Shown: positions 11,223-22,103, counted from the first letter of the stretch. The stretch: 64,000 nt of DNA from Tetragonia tetragonoides (GCA_038025085.1 CM076141.1:15440001-15504000); one strand, 5' to 3'. Numbers and translations are program-made. The notes: generated from the sequence alone by a model not told the origin.

Positions 11223-12135
11223 TGATATAACCAAAATATCGAGGGTCGAGCTATCGACCCCCGTCCTAGCTACGCCAGAAGAATCATGACCTTCAGCAGA
11301 GTCAGGATCATCGACAACTCTAAAAAGGCATTTCTTCATCTCGAGGGGCAACCCCTGATCGAGGGTTCCCCTGCCCGCTGCTCAACATCACCAACAGACC
11401 CGGGAAGATCTACCTCAACTACCAGTCTCGTACCGACCCAAGGACTACAATTATGCTCTGGCTCGACTACGAGGGTCGGCTCAGCCATGAATTGACCCTT
11501 AGGCTTTCTGTACGCTCAACCCCGACGCCAGCACATGTACTATGCGAATATTCCTACAGAGATTCGGATGACTACGTTGGCGCCCACGCTCTCTAAGCCC
11601 CAAGGACAGAAGTGACGACATCAATTGTACGAACCCCTACGTGGAATCATCCCAAGGGATCGTACCACAACTCACGTGACCAACACCTCTAAGCCGACTT
11701 AGAGAGGGACGTATGCACAGGGCTACGTGTCCACTGTTCATTCGACGAAGCTAGCCGACTTTTGCCCTATAAATACCTACGCGGAAATCAAGGCAAATGT
11801 AATGTCATTCCATTGAGGAAATATTCACGTTGTCTGACATTGAGCTCTGACATTCCACCTTTCAGCTCTGATTCCCATAGTCTGACGCTCAAACAAATCC
11901 TCACCTCATTACTCCAAATATACCTGCCTGTACAAAAGTACCTCGTACAAATATCTATTTACTAACTTAAGCATCAGAGGGGTCTTCTCGGGTCGACCCC
12001 CCGAGCTAGTTCACCTTTGCTTGTCTTGTGCAGGTAGCAGTGGAGAGGGCCAGGGAAATAGACAAACAGCCCCCACTCGCACATCTCAATCCCAACATCT
12101 TCCCAGTGTTCGACCCCTTCAAATCGGGCGAAACA
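11223..12135 (+). repeat. 3' LTR of the Tat-like element
   Basis: Starts TGATATAACC and ends GGGCGAAACA, followed directly by the duplicated target GTTTT. A short purine-rich tract (GTGAGGGCAAAA) precedes it as the likely polypurine tract. Confidence 0.95.
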
Positions 12136-12636
12136 GTTTTCACTCTCAGAAAGTGATGTGGTTCTCATTAAACCTCCCATGAACAAGTCTCTAAAGTATG
12201 CCGGGATCCACATTTCCCTTATTTCATATATAGACTGAAGCCATTCATTATCCCTCAGGTCGTTCACATCCAAGATTTTGAACCATTCCTTTTCAAATTC
12301 ACAAGGCTCACTCTCTCGATCATACATGCAACAATTAATTCTCTTCATGAACACTTCGTCTTTGCGCAAATCACTTCTCACATTTTTAGACAGATTCCTC
12401 ATAATATGCCACACACAGTACCGATGCTTAGACTTGTCAAAGATGCGCTTGATCGCAGCTTTCATGGACGGGTCCTGGTCAGTTAATATGCAAGGAGGCT
12501 GACACGTACTCATGGCACTCAAGAACGTGTTAAGCAACCATACATATGAAGACGTGGTTTCCCTTGCTATAAGCCCGATAGCAAAGGTGACGCACCGTTT
12601 ATGGTGGTCTACTCCTGTAAATGGCGCGAAAATCAT
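12136..12636 (-). pseudogene. FAR1-like: MULE transposase core segment
   Basis: Encodes FAPFTGVDHHKR, CILTDQDPSMKAAI, HRYCVWHIMRNLSKNV and GLMRTTSLSESEN, the ordered signature of FAR1/MULE transposase cores. The LTR element is inserted directly after SESEN. On the far side (6365 downward) the expected continuation NFFNIFTNEH follows. The segment's right edge overlaps the 46-bp tandem duplication that breaks the frame. Confidence 0.87.
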
Positions 12637-12693
12637 GTGATACTTGTTGGTGGTCTACTCCTGTAAATGGCGCGAAAATCATGTGATACTTGT
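12602..12693. repeat. 46-bp tandem duplication in the FAR1-like gene
   Basis: Two identical 46-bp units, 12602-12647 and 12648-12693, each containing TGGTCTACTCCTGTAAATGG. Because 46 is not a multiple of three, the duplication shifts the FAR1-like frame at FAPFTGVDHH. Confidence 0.95.
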
Positions 12694-12710
12694 TAGTTTT
12701 GTATGTCGCG

Positions 12711-13457
12711 TCAAAAGACAAGGGATCGCTGAACAAGGCATAGTTTTTTTCTTCCTATTACATCTGCCCAAAAGACACTAATAAGAATGCCATCATCCAC
12801 CTCAAAATCAAAGAAAAAAGATGGAGATATTTTTCTCTTTCGCATGAGATTTTCAACTAAAAGTTGTGAATATACATCCTTGATAAACTCTCTAATATCC
12901 CTATGGAAGTTTTTAAAATCATCTACAGTTGCTCCTACACTCATGTAGCTACCAACTTGCTCCTTCCACATCCTGTAAGATTTTGTTGGACCTTGATTCA
13001 CCTTGGCATTTCCAAAAATGAACCTTTGCCCAAAGTTTAGGCTTCTGTTGAGCTTGAAAAATTGCTTGGAAACAGGGATGGCAATGGGGTGTGTGTGTTC
13101 TTCAATGAACCTATAAACCTCGTAGTGGCCCTCACTTAGATTTTTGAAAGCTACCATTGCCCTGCAGCCAACGCGGGTGATCTTGCTCACCCGAATACCA
13201 TTACCATCTGATTTTTCATTAGGTTGTCGATGCCCCTGTCTATTACATGTCATTTGTTTGTACAAAATAATCTCATCGTTATTTTTTTTCTCACCGCCCA
13301 TCCTAATATAAAAGTCACATTCTTTGGCATAAGCCACAAAGAACTTCCTTGCAATTTCTAATGTCTCAAATTGCATCCCAATTCTAGGTTTCAGATTGGG
13401 CCGGCAATCAAAAGTCCGAATTTTTTGGGTCATATACTGTGTTGGAGTGGGAAAAGC
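12711..13457 (-). pseudogene. FAR1-like: DNA-binding domain exon segment
   Basis: Open part of the broken gene, from the CACTA junction to the homopolymer frameshift. It holds the FAR1 domain: PRIGMQFETLEIARKFF, then a basic stretch with Cys and His ligands (CDFYIR, MTCNRQGH, GCRAMVAFK, EEHTHPI). The linker that follows leads into the transposase core. After WADVIGRKK the reading shifts by one base, near 12750. The apparent upstream start inside the CACTA end is false: the real frame continues on the far side of that element, to 14251. Confidence 0.85.
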
Positions 13458-13460
13458 AAG

Positions 13461-14156
13461 CACTAAAAAAAAAAGAAAAATAGAGGCCGAAAATAACCGA
13501 CGCAAATAGGCTAAATCCGCAACTAATTAGGCTCAGCGGCAGGGTCTGCGGCGGATTGAATCTGCAGCGAAAAACCTCGACGCTGGTGAAGTTAGCCGCT
13601 GATTTTATGGCGTCTGCAGTTGGAGTTAGCTGCGGAATGAAACTAATCCGCAGCTGACCAAAAAAAAAAAAAAAGGAATTTTAGACTCGAGAGCAGGATG
13701 TCTTTAGCTCAGCCTACACACCACGGCCCAATGATAGTACACACGCGCGCGGCCCAGCATGAATTAAATTGCACCTTACGCCCGCGCGAAGATTCGAACC
13801 CACGTCTCCTCCGTGGATAGGAGAGCTCCCACCAGCTCCACTCTTATTACCTTGTTACTTTATAATGGGTTGTATAATACTTAACCCATATTGCACCGAG
13901 TTCAAAAAATAATATTAGCGGCGGAATTAATTAATTCCGCAGCTAATGTTTTTTTTTATTTTTAAATTTTACATCAGCTGCAGAATCCTTAATTTCCGCC
14001 GCTAATTAGCAGCGGAAAAATAATTCCGCAGCTGATTTTGCTACGGAATTGATCCCGTAGCTAATTAGCCACGGAATTTAATTCCGTAGCTAATTTAACT
14101 ACGGGAAAAAATTTGGTGGCTCAAATCCGCAGCTAAAATGAGTTTTTTTTGTAGTG
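13461..14156. mobile_element. Non-autonomous CACTA (En/Spm) element in the FAR1-like gene
   Basis: Left end CACTAAAAAAAA, right end TTTTTTTTGTAGTG, and a 3-bp target duplication AAG (13458-13460 and 14157-14159). Subterminal regions carry many inverted and direct copies of TCCGCAGCTAA or TCCGTAGCTAA, the motif clustering typical of CACTA ends. There is no transposase. A tRNA-like patch lies inside at about 13785-13850. Removing the element with one AAG joins the FAR1-like frame as ESLAFPTPTQY, so it landed in coding sequence. Confidence 0.92.
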
Positions 14157-14279
14157 AAGGGATTCGGTTGATACCTTCGGGGTAGAAAAAAGATAATTCA
14201 GTGTCGAATGCGAAGTTGATTGTCTTGGGCTTGTGATAGATGCTCCAACATCCATTGGTTATGGTCTTCTCTCCTGTTT

Positions 14280-14340
14280 GGAAAAAAGTTAACCCTGTTT
14301 ATAGAGAAAAGTTAAGCCTGTTATGAAAAGAAAGTTAACT
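14280..14340. repeat. GTTAACCCTG repeat, short array
   Basis: Three diverged units of AAAAGTTAACCCTGTT lie immediately upstream of the FAR1-like acceptor site. They belong to the family arrayed at 4208-4625. Confidence 0.7.
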
Positions 14341-14344
14341 GTAT

Positions 14345-15994
14345 TTAATAAAGTATGCAACAGAAGAAAAAGAAGACAATGAAGGAGACCATTATGTAGT
14401 TTAAAAGCTTCTAAGATATTATATAGGATGACAAATTAATACTCATTAGTATCTGATAATGCCCCAGCAAACTACTTTTGTCTCACGCCAAAAGTTAAAA
14501 GGGGTGCTTTTCAAATAAATAAAGTGTGAACAAAAATTTACAACAAAATAGTGAAGTACCTCCGAGGTTTACACTTTCATACGGAAGAGAGAAACAGATT
14601 CTAAAGCCTCTGTAGACTATCCACTTTAAGATCTTCAACAATCACACTGCATAGGAATGAAAAAATAAAATATGTTAAACCTTTTCGAGAATAATTGAGA
14701 ACAACTTAAGAGAAAGAGGCTAATCTTGTATTATTCTGAAATGACAATTACAAAATAGGAGTACATGAGATGCAGTGATTACACATTCTATCATACACCA
14801 ATGACAATAACCGAAGCATATATAAACAACCCAACTCAGATTTTTCGACTAATAAATCGACATTCAACACAGAACCCAGCGTGAACTCTAGACATCTTTA
14901 CCTCACAATTTAAGCAAAAACCATTCCATTTGTATCATTAAACGCAGTTAAAATGAGTTCCAATCATACTTTAACCCTCCCCTTCGTATTTGTAAGGTTT
15001 CTACTAAGTTTTGAGCATCATAACCTTCAAATAAGAGCATTTAGAAAATGAAGTAATGAAGACCTCACACCTTGCATGAAATCAGTATACATACATGGTA
15101 AAATCATTACTTTAGGCCACAAATCCTACACAACCCAATCAAAATTTAATGGGAATTTCAGAATGGGAGGACACTCATGGAGTTCCCAGCTTATGAAAAT
15201 GAAAAAATGAAGCTTTAATGGGCGGAAAATGGGTCTGAAATTCTACAGATTAGAAAGGCACTAAGCTCACCAAAAGTCTAATACACAAGGAGCTGCCTTA
15301 GATCAATCCTTGTTAAATCCCACTTTAGATGCGTATATTTATTTTGAGTTTTCAGCTTTTCTTAACAAGCAAATGCACAGATCAACAACATAAATCAGAT
15401 CTGTTAGGTTTCAAACTCAGAAATTCATATCAGGTCGAAACAAGCAGCAAACAATGCTATTTTTAGAACATAAAATGGAGCCAAGCCATCATGCAAAAAA
15501 TTGACATGGTGATTAGCTGGGCAACAACAACAAACGCCACAACAAGAGCGGACTCTTTTTTTTTTCTTCTAGTGCAAGTGTGAATTTCAATGCCCTTTCC
15601 AGACCTATGTGAAGTGAATCTAATGAGGCCCAACTTCACCAGCCACACCTCAAAATACCTGGAGCCACCCATCAAATTACTTGGAGCCACCCCCTACTTC
15701 ACTTATCTGCCTGTGGCACTAATCATTGCGTTAAAATGACAACTATGAACTAAGAAAAACGTCACGCCCTTGACATGAAAAGAAAAGAAATAAAACAACA
15801 GGAAAAAGGAAAACAAAGTACTACTCGAAATGAATATGTATAGTAGTAGTATCGTCAAACAAGATTATTCTGTTTCTCAAAATGCAAAAAAGGCCAGCAA
15901 GGCTACCGTAACATGCACATCAGCACATGTATAATAGCACCACTGGCAAACACCAGTACCACTGGCAACAAATCTAACCCCCTTCATAAAAAAA
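14345..15994. other. Non-coding stretch upstream of the FAR1-like gene
   Basis: AT-rich, with no coding similarity seen. It is probably intron or upstream sequence of the FAR1-like gene. Short direct repeats (TGGAGCCACCC) occur at about 15661 and 15683. Confidence 0.4.
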
Positions 15995-16145
15995 TTCAGT
16001 CCTATTCTTAGAAAAGTTAACCCTATTACGAATAAAAGTTAGCCCTATTGTGAATAAAAATAACCCATTTATATAAAAAAAGTTAAACCATTTCTATAAA
16101 AAAAGTTAAACCATTTCACATATAAAAGTTAACCCCCTTTTTTTT
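15995..16145. repeat. GTTAACCCTATT repeat array, diverged
   Basis: Six or seven degraded units (AAAAGTTAACCCTATTACGAAT and variants with AAACCATTT). Same orientation as the array at 4208-4625 and inverted relative to 398-535. Confidence 0.7.
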
Positions 16146-17405
16146 TGGGAAAAAAAGATAACCTGTTAGCTCCTAAATCCTCCACTGAACATGTCTCCTT
16201 AAATATCAATTCAAGTCTTTTTAGCACTGAAAACAAGGACTTGCAGGTGATAACACTGGTTTTTCTATATTAGTAGGTGGTTGCCAATTGAAATCCAGAA
16301 AGTAATGCTCCTATATACCTGTACAACTAATTTGGGTAATGTAATGATATCCAAAACCCAGAGATTGCTAATGATCTGCATTTTGCAGCATTGACCCCTG
16401 CATAAAATCCCTTTACAAATATTGATTAGTGTTTCAAGACAGTAGAACAATTGTCTCCGCCAAGCTATTGGGTGTCTCTGTCTCCTGTTGATTTACTTGT
16501 ATTTTCACATTTTCTCCCTCCTAATAATATTGAGCAAATTTAATTACAGAATTACATCTTAATCTTTGTAGTACTCCAAAATTATGGGTTGATAAGAGCA
16601 GTTACTATTAGCGTAGCTATAATCAACCGAAAAAGTAGGAATAAAAGAAAATTAGGATAGTTTTTAAGGTTGTAGCCTAAGAATCTGGCCCATTGCCAGT
16701 TCGAGACAGCCTTGAACCTAACTAAGTGCAAAAACAATACTCTATGAAGCATCCTAGGAGAAACCAGGTGGTAGCTACCCAAGTCCCAAAGTGTGTAGTT
16801 TTGTTTAAGTACTCTTTAAATAAGTTTTGTTTAATTTTAAGTGTTCACACAATCATACAGTACTTTAAGTGTTGTTTTAGTGCTGAAAGAACTTATCCCT
16901 TGTGGCTCTGGGAGTAAATACAATACCCTGTACAGTGTGCTTCTTGTTGTGCAAATTGCAATATAATCACTGACTGAATTTGCAGAAATTTGGTGTTACA
17001 GTTTTTTTTTTTTTTTTTTTTTACCCTTTTCATTTTTGGCCCTCTATGAAAAGTTATGGGGGCCAATGGCATGATTAAAGAAGAAAGTCAAATATTGCAT
17101 TAAGCCACAAACTAAAGTCTTATGATTATGTCCTGCAGGGCACCCGTAGTTACGTTTGCAGGTAGTGTAGGCACGAGCATGTATGTATGTGAATTGTGAA
17201 GTCAAATGATCAAATCTAAATGTTAGCATAAAAGATAAGTAGATAAGCAAAGCATTTTCTTAGTTCCATTGCCTTTGGTCTCAGGCCCTCAAGCATCATC
17301 ATAGATGCAATTCAGCAATTTCTGGAAAGGAAAGGAACATCCCAACAACTAATGCAGAATGGGTTTCTAAAATATGAATAAGTTTTGGAAAGGAACTAAT
17401 GCCAT
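16146..17405. other. Non-coding spacer
   Basis: No coding similarity seen. A poly-T run lies at about 17001-17022. Confidence 0.35.
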
Positions 17406-17791
17406 GGCCAAAGAAAAGAGGCAGGATTTACTTGTAGGAAATCTGCTTCTGCTATCATTTCTAGGCTGATAGAGACTACCAATTGTTTAAAGTTGAAAGT
17501 GAAGAAGATGGACAAAGGTTTGCTAAATTTTGAAGGCCTTAATGAAGGTCTTAAAGTGGTTTTGTCAATTGATGCTGAAATATTTGAAGTCACACCTGCA
17601 CTCTATTTGGTGGAATTGTGGAAATGAGAAAAGCAAACGGAGATACCCTACAATATCACAAGCTACTCAAGGAAGATATCAGGCCTGCTCTTCAAGATAT
17701 TGTTTGGGCTTGGCATGGTGAACTTAACCCACAACCACAACACCCTTTGTCAGACAAGCAATTGCAGAATCACCAGATTGGTTCCATCTGA
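17406..17791 (+). pseudogene. CIPK (CBL-interacting kinase) C-terminal regulatory domain fragment
   Basis: Encodes KEAGFTCRKSASAIISRL, then [29 protein letters not shown], and after a frame change [10 protein letters not shown] and [17 protein letters not shown]. This is the ordered C-terminal domain of plant SnRK3/CIPK kinases, which lies after the NAF motif and contacts phosphatases. The first frame stops at 17625-17627. The second resumes from 17618 and ends at TGA 17789-17791. A small insertion near GTGGAATTGTGGAAATG, perhaps a local duplication, explains the shift. I see no kinase domain or NAF motif nearby. It is therefore a gene fragment, moved here or left by decay. Confidence 0.82.
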
Positions 17792-18544
17792 TTACTAGTA
17801 GCTCCACACCAGAGTATTTATACCTCCCGATCTCACCCACCAGTTATCTCTCAACTCCCACTTGACTTCTTCTTGGTATGTGCAGTTTTCCTTAATGAGA
17901 TATATAAGTTCTATTCTATTACTTAGCTCATATGTACAGTGTACTGTGTACACACACAATCAAGCTAGGTAGGAAACAGGGCAAGTCTAAATTTCAAGGT
18001 TCCACCAAGTTAATGCTTTTCCAGATTTAAATCTACATCAATTTATAAGTTCAATACCTGTGTGAGAGTGTTATATTAATCAACTTAAGTTTTCCTTTCA
18101 ACTTGCTTTAGGGAACCAACAAGGCAACAATGGGGCCATAATTATGATTATTTGGGCATACTAATTATTGCATCATCAATCATCTAATAATGTTCTCGGT
18201 GAAGCTGTTTCTCAACTACACTTCAAGTCTCAAGTCTTATCAATATACAAATGCAGTCAGAAATCTGAAAAACGAATTTTTGGTGTCTAATTCTATCCAC
18301 AACAATATTCAAATAAGCCTTCAAGCAGGGAAATACAATAAACAAAATTATAGAGAAACTAATTCCATCCACAACAATCCTACTTCAAACAATAGGGCAC
18401 ATGGGATCAAATTATGAATGAAAGCCTCTGATTTTGACCAGCAACTAAATGAAATTGCAGAATTTGACCTGGAACTAAATGAAATTGCAGCAAACCCTAA
18501 TTCATAAAAATAACAACTTGAGGAAAGAGAGAGAAAGATGAACC

Positions 18545-18685
18545 TGGAATAGAAATTTCCCCATTCAGTGGACTTGAAGCACGAAACCATTGGACTCAGA
18601 GAAGACTAACTGGACGAATATGGGAAGCGCTTGTTGATGCCCAGCGTTAATGGAGTCGCTTTGTTGGGCGGTGACCAGATCGTTT

Positions 18686-18705
<20 letters not shown>
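18545..18705 (-). other. Possible leader exon (GA/CT-rich), minus strand
   Basis: On the minus strand a CT-dinucleotide run is followed by about 150 bases of mixed composition, ending at a donor-like TTCCAG|GTTCATC. This resembles a plant 5'-UTR exon. It could be the first exon of the FAR1-like gene, whose coding exon begins after an acceptor at 14273, but that link is a guess. Confidence 0.25.

Positions 18706-18720
<15 letters not shown>
18689..18720. repeat. (GA)n microsatellite
   Basis: About 15 GA units, followed by two imperfect copies of TCACGTTTGGGAGGAGAGAG. Confidence 0.9.
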
Positions 18721-18723
<3 letters not shown>

Positions 18724-19238
18724 CGTTTGGGAGGAGAGAGAGTCGCGTTTGGGAGGAGAGTTAGTGAGCGCAAAGAGTAGCGTGGTTTTTGTTCTTAACT
18801 GTATATTAGAAGATGAACGGACGTGATTTTGTTCTTAGCTGCATAAAACGAGATGAACGGCTGTGATTGTTTGTTCGCATAATTTGCACTAAGGGATTGG
18901 TTCACACCAGATCTGGACTATATATATATATATATAATATTTATAGGATTTCGCTAAAATGAGAGCACTTTATAGGGTGAGAACATGAGAGCAATTACCC
19001 ACCCTTAATCTATCGTATCGGACGGCCAGCATGAAACGCGTGTTAAAAAAAAACATAAAAGCACTGTTATTCAGTTCTCTCTCTCGCGTTCTTTCAATCG
19101 TCATAATAGTACCCTTGGAGAAAAGATTACAAAAATTAAAGATGCCATAATAGCACCTCCACGACCTTCTATCTATACAAAAAGCACAGAATAACCCAGC
19201 CTACTCCAAAATAGAGTACAAATATGAGAGAAAAACAG
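18721..19238. other. Spacer with short TA tract
   Basis: A TA run lies near 18918-18936, and an A-run near 19045. The part from about 19100 may be 3' UTR of the LINE. No gene seen. Confidence 0.35.
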
Positions 19239-21195
19239 TCAACTATCTAAGATAGCTCTCACCACAGGTTCAGGGAAAACAGAGTACGCCCTAGCACAAG
19301 TCATACCCTGTATCCTACGAACCAAGACCTCTGGTAAGCACACAGGCCCTTCAAATACTCTTCTATTACGCTCACACCAGATCTCATAAACTGCCCCAGC
19401 AAACGGAGCTTTCAACATCTTGTTACAAGCAGTCTTCTGACGACAATATCTCTTGAGCCAGGCCAACTCTCTTTTCATAGACCACACTCGTCTATGAACA
19501 CCCAACCCAGCAAGCAAGGAGGACCACACATAAATAGCATAAGCGCATTGAGAAAAGAGATGATTGACAGAGTCAGTACCATCATCACAGAGTTTGCATC
19601 CTGTAGGCAAATCCAAACCTCTCTTGTTCAGTTCTTCAATCGTTGGTAGTTTCTTAAGGGCGGCAAACCAACTAATCACACAATGCTTCTTTAAGGCCAA
19701 AGGTTCCCAAATGACTTTATGCCAAGGCACTCTCCTACCCGGCCTCCTGCCTAATGAAGTTGTATGCGCTGCAAATATGAAACTTCCCTCCAATAGCCCA
19801 GCTATTAAGAGCCTCAATAGCATCCCCCATATTATCACACTTACTCACCATAATATCCCTATCTTGGAGAAGAGTTCTCCAAAGATAGGAATCCTGAGAC
19901 TTAGCATTAGCAGACCAAATACTACTATTGCGCAGGTAATATGCCTTAGTCCATTTAACCCAGGCCGTGTTCTGCTCAGAATGAAGAAGCCACACCCTCT
20001 TTAGGATACAAGCTCTATTCCAGCTTAATACCTCTTTAATGTTGATGCCACCCTTATGCATAGGCCTAGTAATACTCTGCCAAGCCACCATAGTACAACG
20101 TCTGCCCCCTTCCTTATTACCCCAGATAAAATCCCTGCATAATTTCTCAATAGCATTGACCACCTCCTTAGGGAGCACAAACACAGATCTCCAGTACGCT
20201 TGAATACTAAACAAGACAACAGTTATAAGTTGAAATTTACCAGCATAGGAGAGGAATTTACTGGACCAATGATAGATTCTGTTTGCTAGCTTATCCAGGA
20301 GAGGTCTGCAGAGGGCCTTAGTGAGACTGGAAGCAGAAAAAGTAACACCTAAGTAGGTGACAGGCAGTGTACCAACAGAAAACCCTGTTGCTTGCACTAT
20401 CCTATCCTGCATATCAGCAGAGACACCTCCAAAAAAAAGGAAGGTCTTAGCAGGGTTCGCCATCAAACCTGACATATTAGCAAACAGCTGAAATTTGTCA
20501 TTAATAGCCTTCACAGATTGAACATCCCCCTTAGCAAATATCAACAGATCATCCGCAAATGCAAGATGTGTAAGATCAACTCTTGCACAGCGAGGATGAC
20601 TCTTGTAGTCCAGATCACTATTAACGTCATGAAGTACGCGAGAGAGATACTCCATACACAGAACAAAGAGATACTGGGACATGGGATCCCCTTGTCTAAG
20701 CCCACGACGCCCTTTAAAATAACCTTGAGGAGACCCATTAATGTTCAGGGAGTAAGAGGTCGTAGTAACACATACCATAATCAAACTGACAAAGTCCGGA
20801 GGGAACCCAAATCCCTCTAACACATGCCTCAAGAAATCCCAACTCACCGAGTCATGCGCCTTTTTTACATCAACCTTTATCATCACCCTAGGAGAAATGC
20901 CCTTCCTCTCATAGTGTTTGACGAGTTCATGGGCCAAACTAATATTATCATGAATACTCCGCCCTTTAATAAAAGCATTTTGAGCCTCCCCAACCACATG
21001 AGACATAATATGCTGCATTCTACAAGTGATGACTTTAGTAATCGTCTTGTAGACAATGGAACAACAAGAGATAGGTCTGAATTCGACCACACTCTCAGGC
21101 ACTTCCACTTTAGGGATCAAGGTGATTAAAGTGGCATTAATCTGAGTCAACATTCTTTTCTTCTGAAACACATCCATATTCTCTTGACTCTTCAA
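19239..21195 (-). pseudogene. L1-like LINE fragment: reverse transcriptase and zf-RVT
   Basis: Minus-strand reading of non-LTR reverse transcriptase blocks in order: EFRPISCCSIVYK, NAFIKGRSIHDNI, KVDVKKAHDSVSW, GLRQGDPMSQYLF and HLAFADDLLIF (the FADD catalytic pair). The C-terminal zf-RVT region follows (GCKLCDDGTDSVNHLFSQC). One frameshift near 19740 separates the two reading frames (QEAG then RRVPWHKVIW). The endonuclease domain is missing: the sequence begins just before the RT, a common 5' truncation. No poly(A) tail is obvious at the 3' side. The reading is otherwise long and open, so decay is moderate. It is inactive without the first domain. Confidence 0.9.
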
Positions 21196-22100
21196 TTCTC
21201 TTGCTCTCCCTCATTTTGTTCCTCACATCTCCATTTATAGGGTTTTCTACTGATTTGGTTCAATGGTGTTTATTTTGGTGAGAATATTCGTTGCGATTTT
21301 AGTCTTCTACAAATCGCTGGAGTTTAGCTTAGCTGCTCACGTGTTCTCTATCGATCTAAGATTTTGTTTCTCTCTCTTATCTCCTCTCTCTTTTTATTTT
21401 TGAATTGTTGAATTTCTTGTTGGACTGTTGAGGTCCGATTGGATTTTCGGTAGATAATTGGACTTAGAGGTTCAAGAAATTGCTGTACGTTTTGATGTTG
21501 AGAATGCATATTGTGAGTAATTAGGGGTTTTATTGTTTGATTTGACGGTGTTGATTTAGTTCAGTTTTGGATGTGATAGGTGAAGTTGAGCTGTTAACTG
21601 TTAGGTATTTGAAAATGTGTTGAGTATTAGGGGCTTTGTTGCTGATTGTGTATGATGATACATTGTTATCATCGTGACTGTATCAGACCACCCATTGTAC
21701 TAATAAAATGAGCTTATGTGTGTTCTGATGGTTGAGTTGTAGCATAGTAGTTTAGTTCTCAGTAACAAGTCGTCATTACTAAATACAAATGTTCTTAGGT
21801 CAATTTCTGGTGAATGGTGCTACTGTTCCTTGATTGGGCATTCAGTACTTTTATTATTACTTTTTTTTTTCTTGATTAATGAAAGCAAATATAAATGAGA
21901 TTCACTGTTCTTTATATATGTGTGACTAATCTGAACGTTCTGTTCTCTATTAGAACAGTTTATTCAACTCATTTGTGTGGGAATAAGTGGATACAAGGCG
22001 GATTAATTTAGAACGTACTTCTATATTTAGTTTAACTTTTCACAATTTATTCCCTTCGTTTCTCTTTATTACTAAATGTTTGAAGAAGAAGTTGAATGAG
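21196..22100. other. Non-coding spacer
   Basis: T-rich sequence with no gene found. TCTCTCTTATCTCCTCTCTC near 21370 is pyrimidine-rich, as in plant leaders. Confidence 0.3.
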
Positions 22101-22103
22101 TAA

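Larger units (their letters stand above)
6371..12135 (+). mobile_element. Ty3/gypsy LTR retrotransposon, Tat/Retand-like, pol deleted
   Basis: A complete insertion: 5' LTR 6371-7286, PBS, gag, antisense gene, 3' LTR 11223-12135. It is flanked by the 5-bp duplication GTTTT (6366-6370 and 12136-12140). The internal region is about 3.9 kb and lacks reverse transcriptase, RNase H and integrase, so it would need proteins from elsewhere to move. The layout of gag in front and an antisense gene before the 3' LTR matches the Tat group (Retand, Grande and relatives). It sits in an exon of the FAR1-like gene. The two LTRs differ by a few percent by eye, so the insertion is not very recent. Confidence 0.93.
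5325..14273 (-). pseudogene. FAR1/FHY3-family (FRS-like) gene, broken by two transposons
   Basis: The gene reads right to left. Start codon 14251-14249 lies just after an acceptor-like TTTCCAAACAG (exon start 14273). The FAR1 DNA-binding domain lies at about 13400-13100 (KFFVAYAKECDFYIR, RVGCRAMVAFK). The MULE-type transposase core lies at about 12760-12150 (FDATYKTNKY with the first Asp, LTDQDPSMKAAI with the second). A SWIM zinc finger (CSCKLFGRMGMLCRH) lies near 6000, and a Cys/His knuckle (CKKC..H..C) near 5500. Known relatives are light-signalling transcription factors derived from Mutator-like transposases. Lesions: CACTA insertion 13461-14156; a one-base shift in an A-run near 12750; a 46-bp tandem duplication at 12602-12693; LTR element 6371-12135; TGA at about 5914 where the family usually has Arg or Lys. 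Removing each insertion with one TSD copy rejoins the frame. The true 3' end, possibly after another intron, is uncertain. It could be a host gene copy or a decayed FAR1-type MULE. Confidence 0.88.

Noticed and set aside
12711..13505. Start codon of the FAR1-like segment at 13505
   Set aside because: The first 15 or so residues (MRRLFSASIFLFFLVL) come from the end of the CACTA element. The natural frame continues at 14159-14251.
13785..13850. A tRNA gene inside the CACTA element
   Set aside because: Only B-box-like and weak A-box-like patches are visible. I cannot fold a convincing cloverleaf.
20518..21129. Plus-strand open frames over the LINE
   Set aside because: The minus strand carries ordered reverse-transcriptase motifs; these are shadows.
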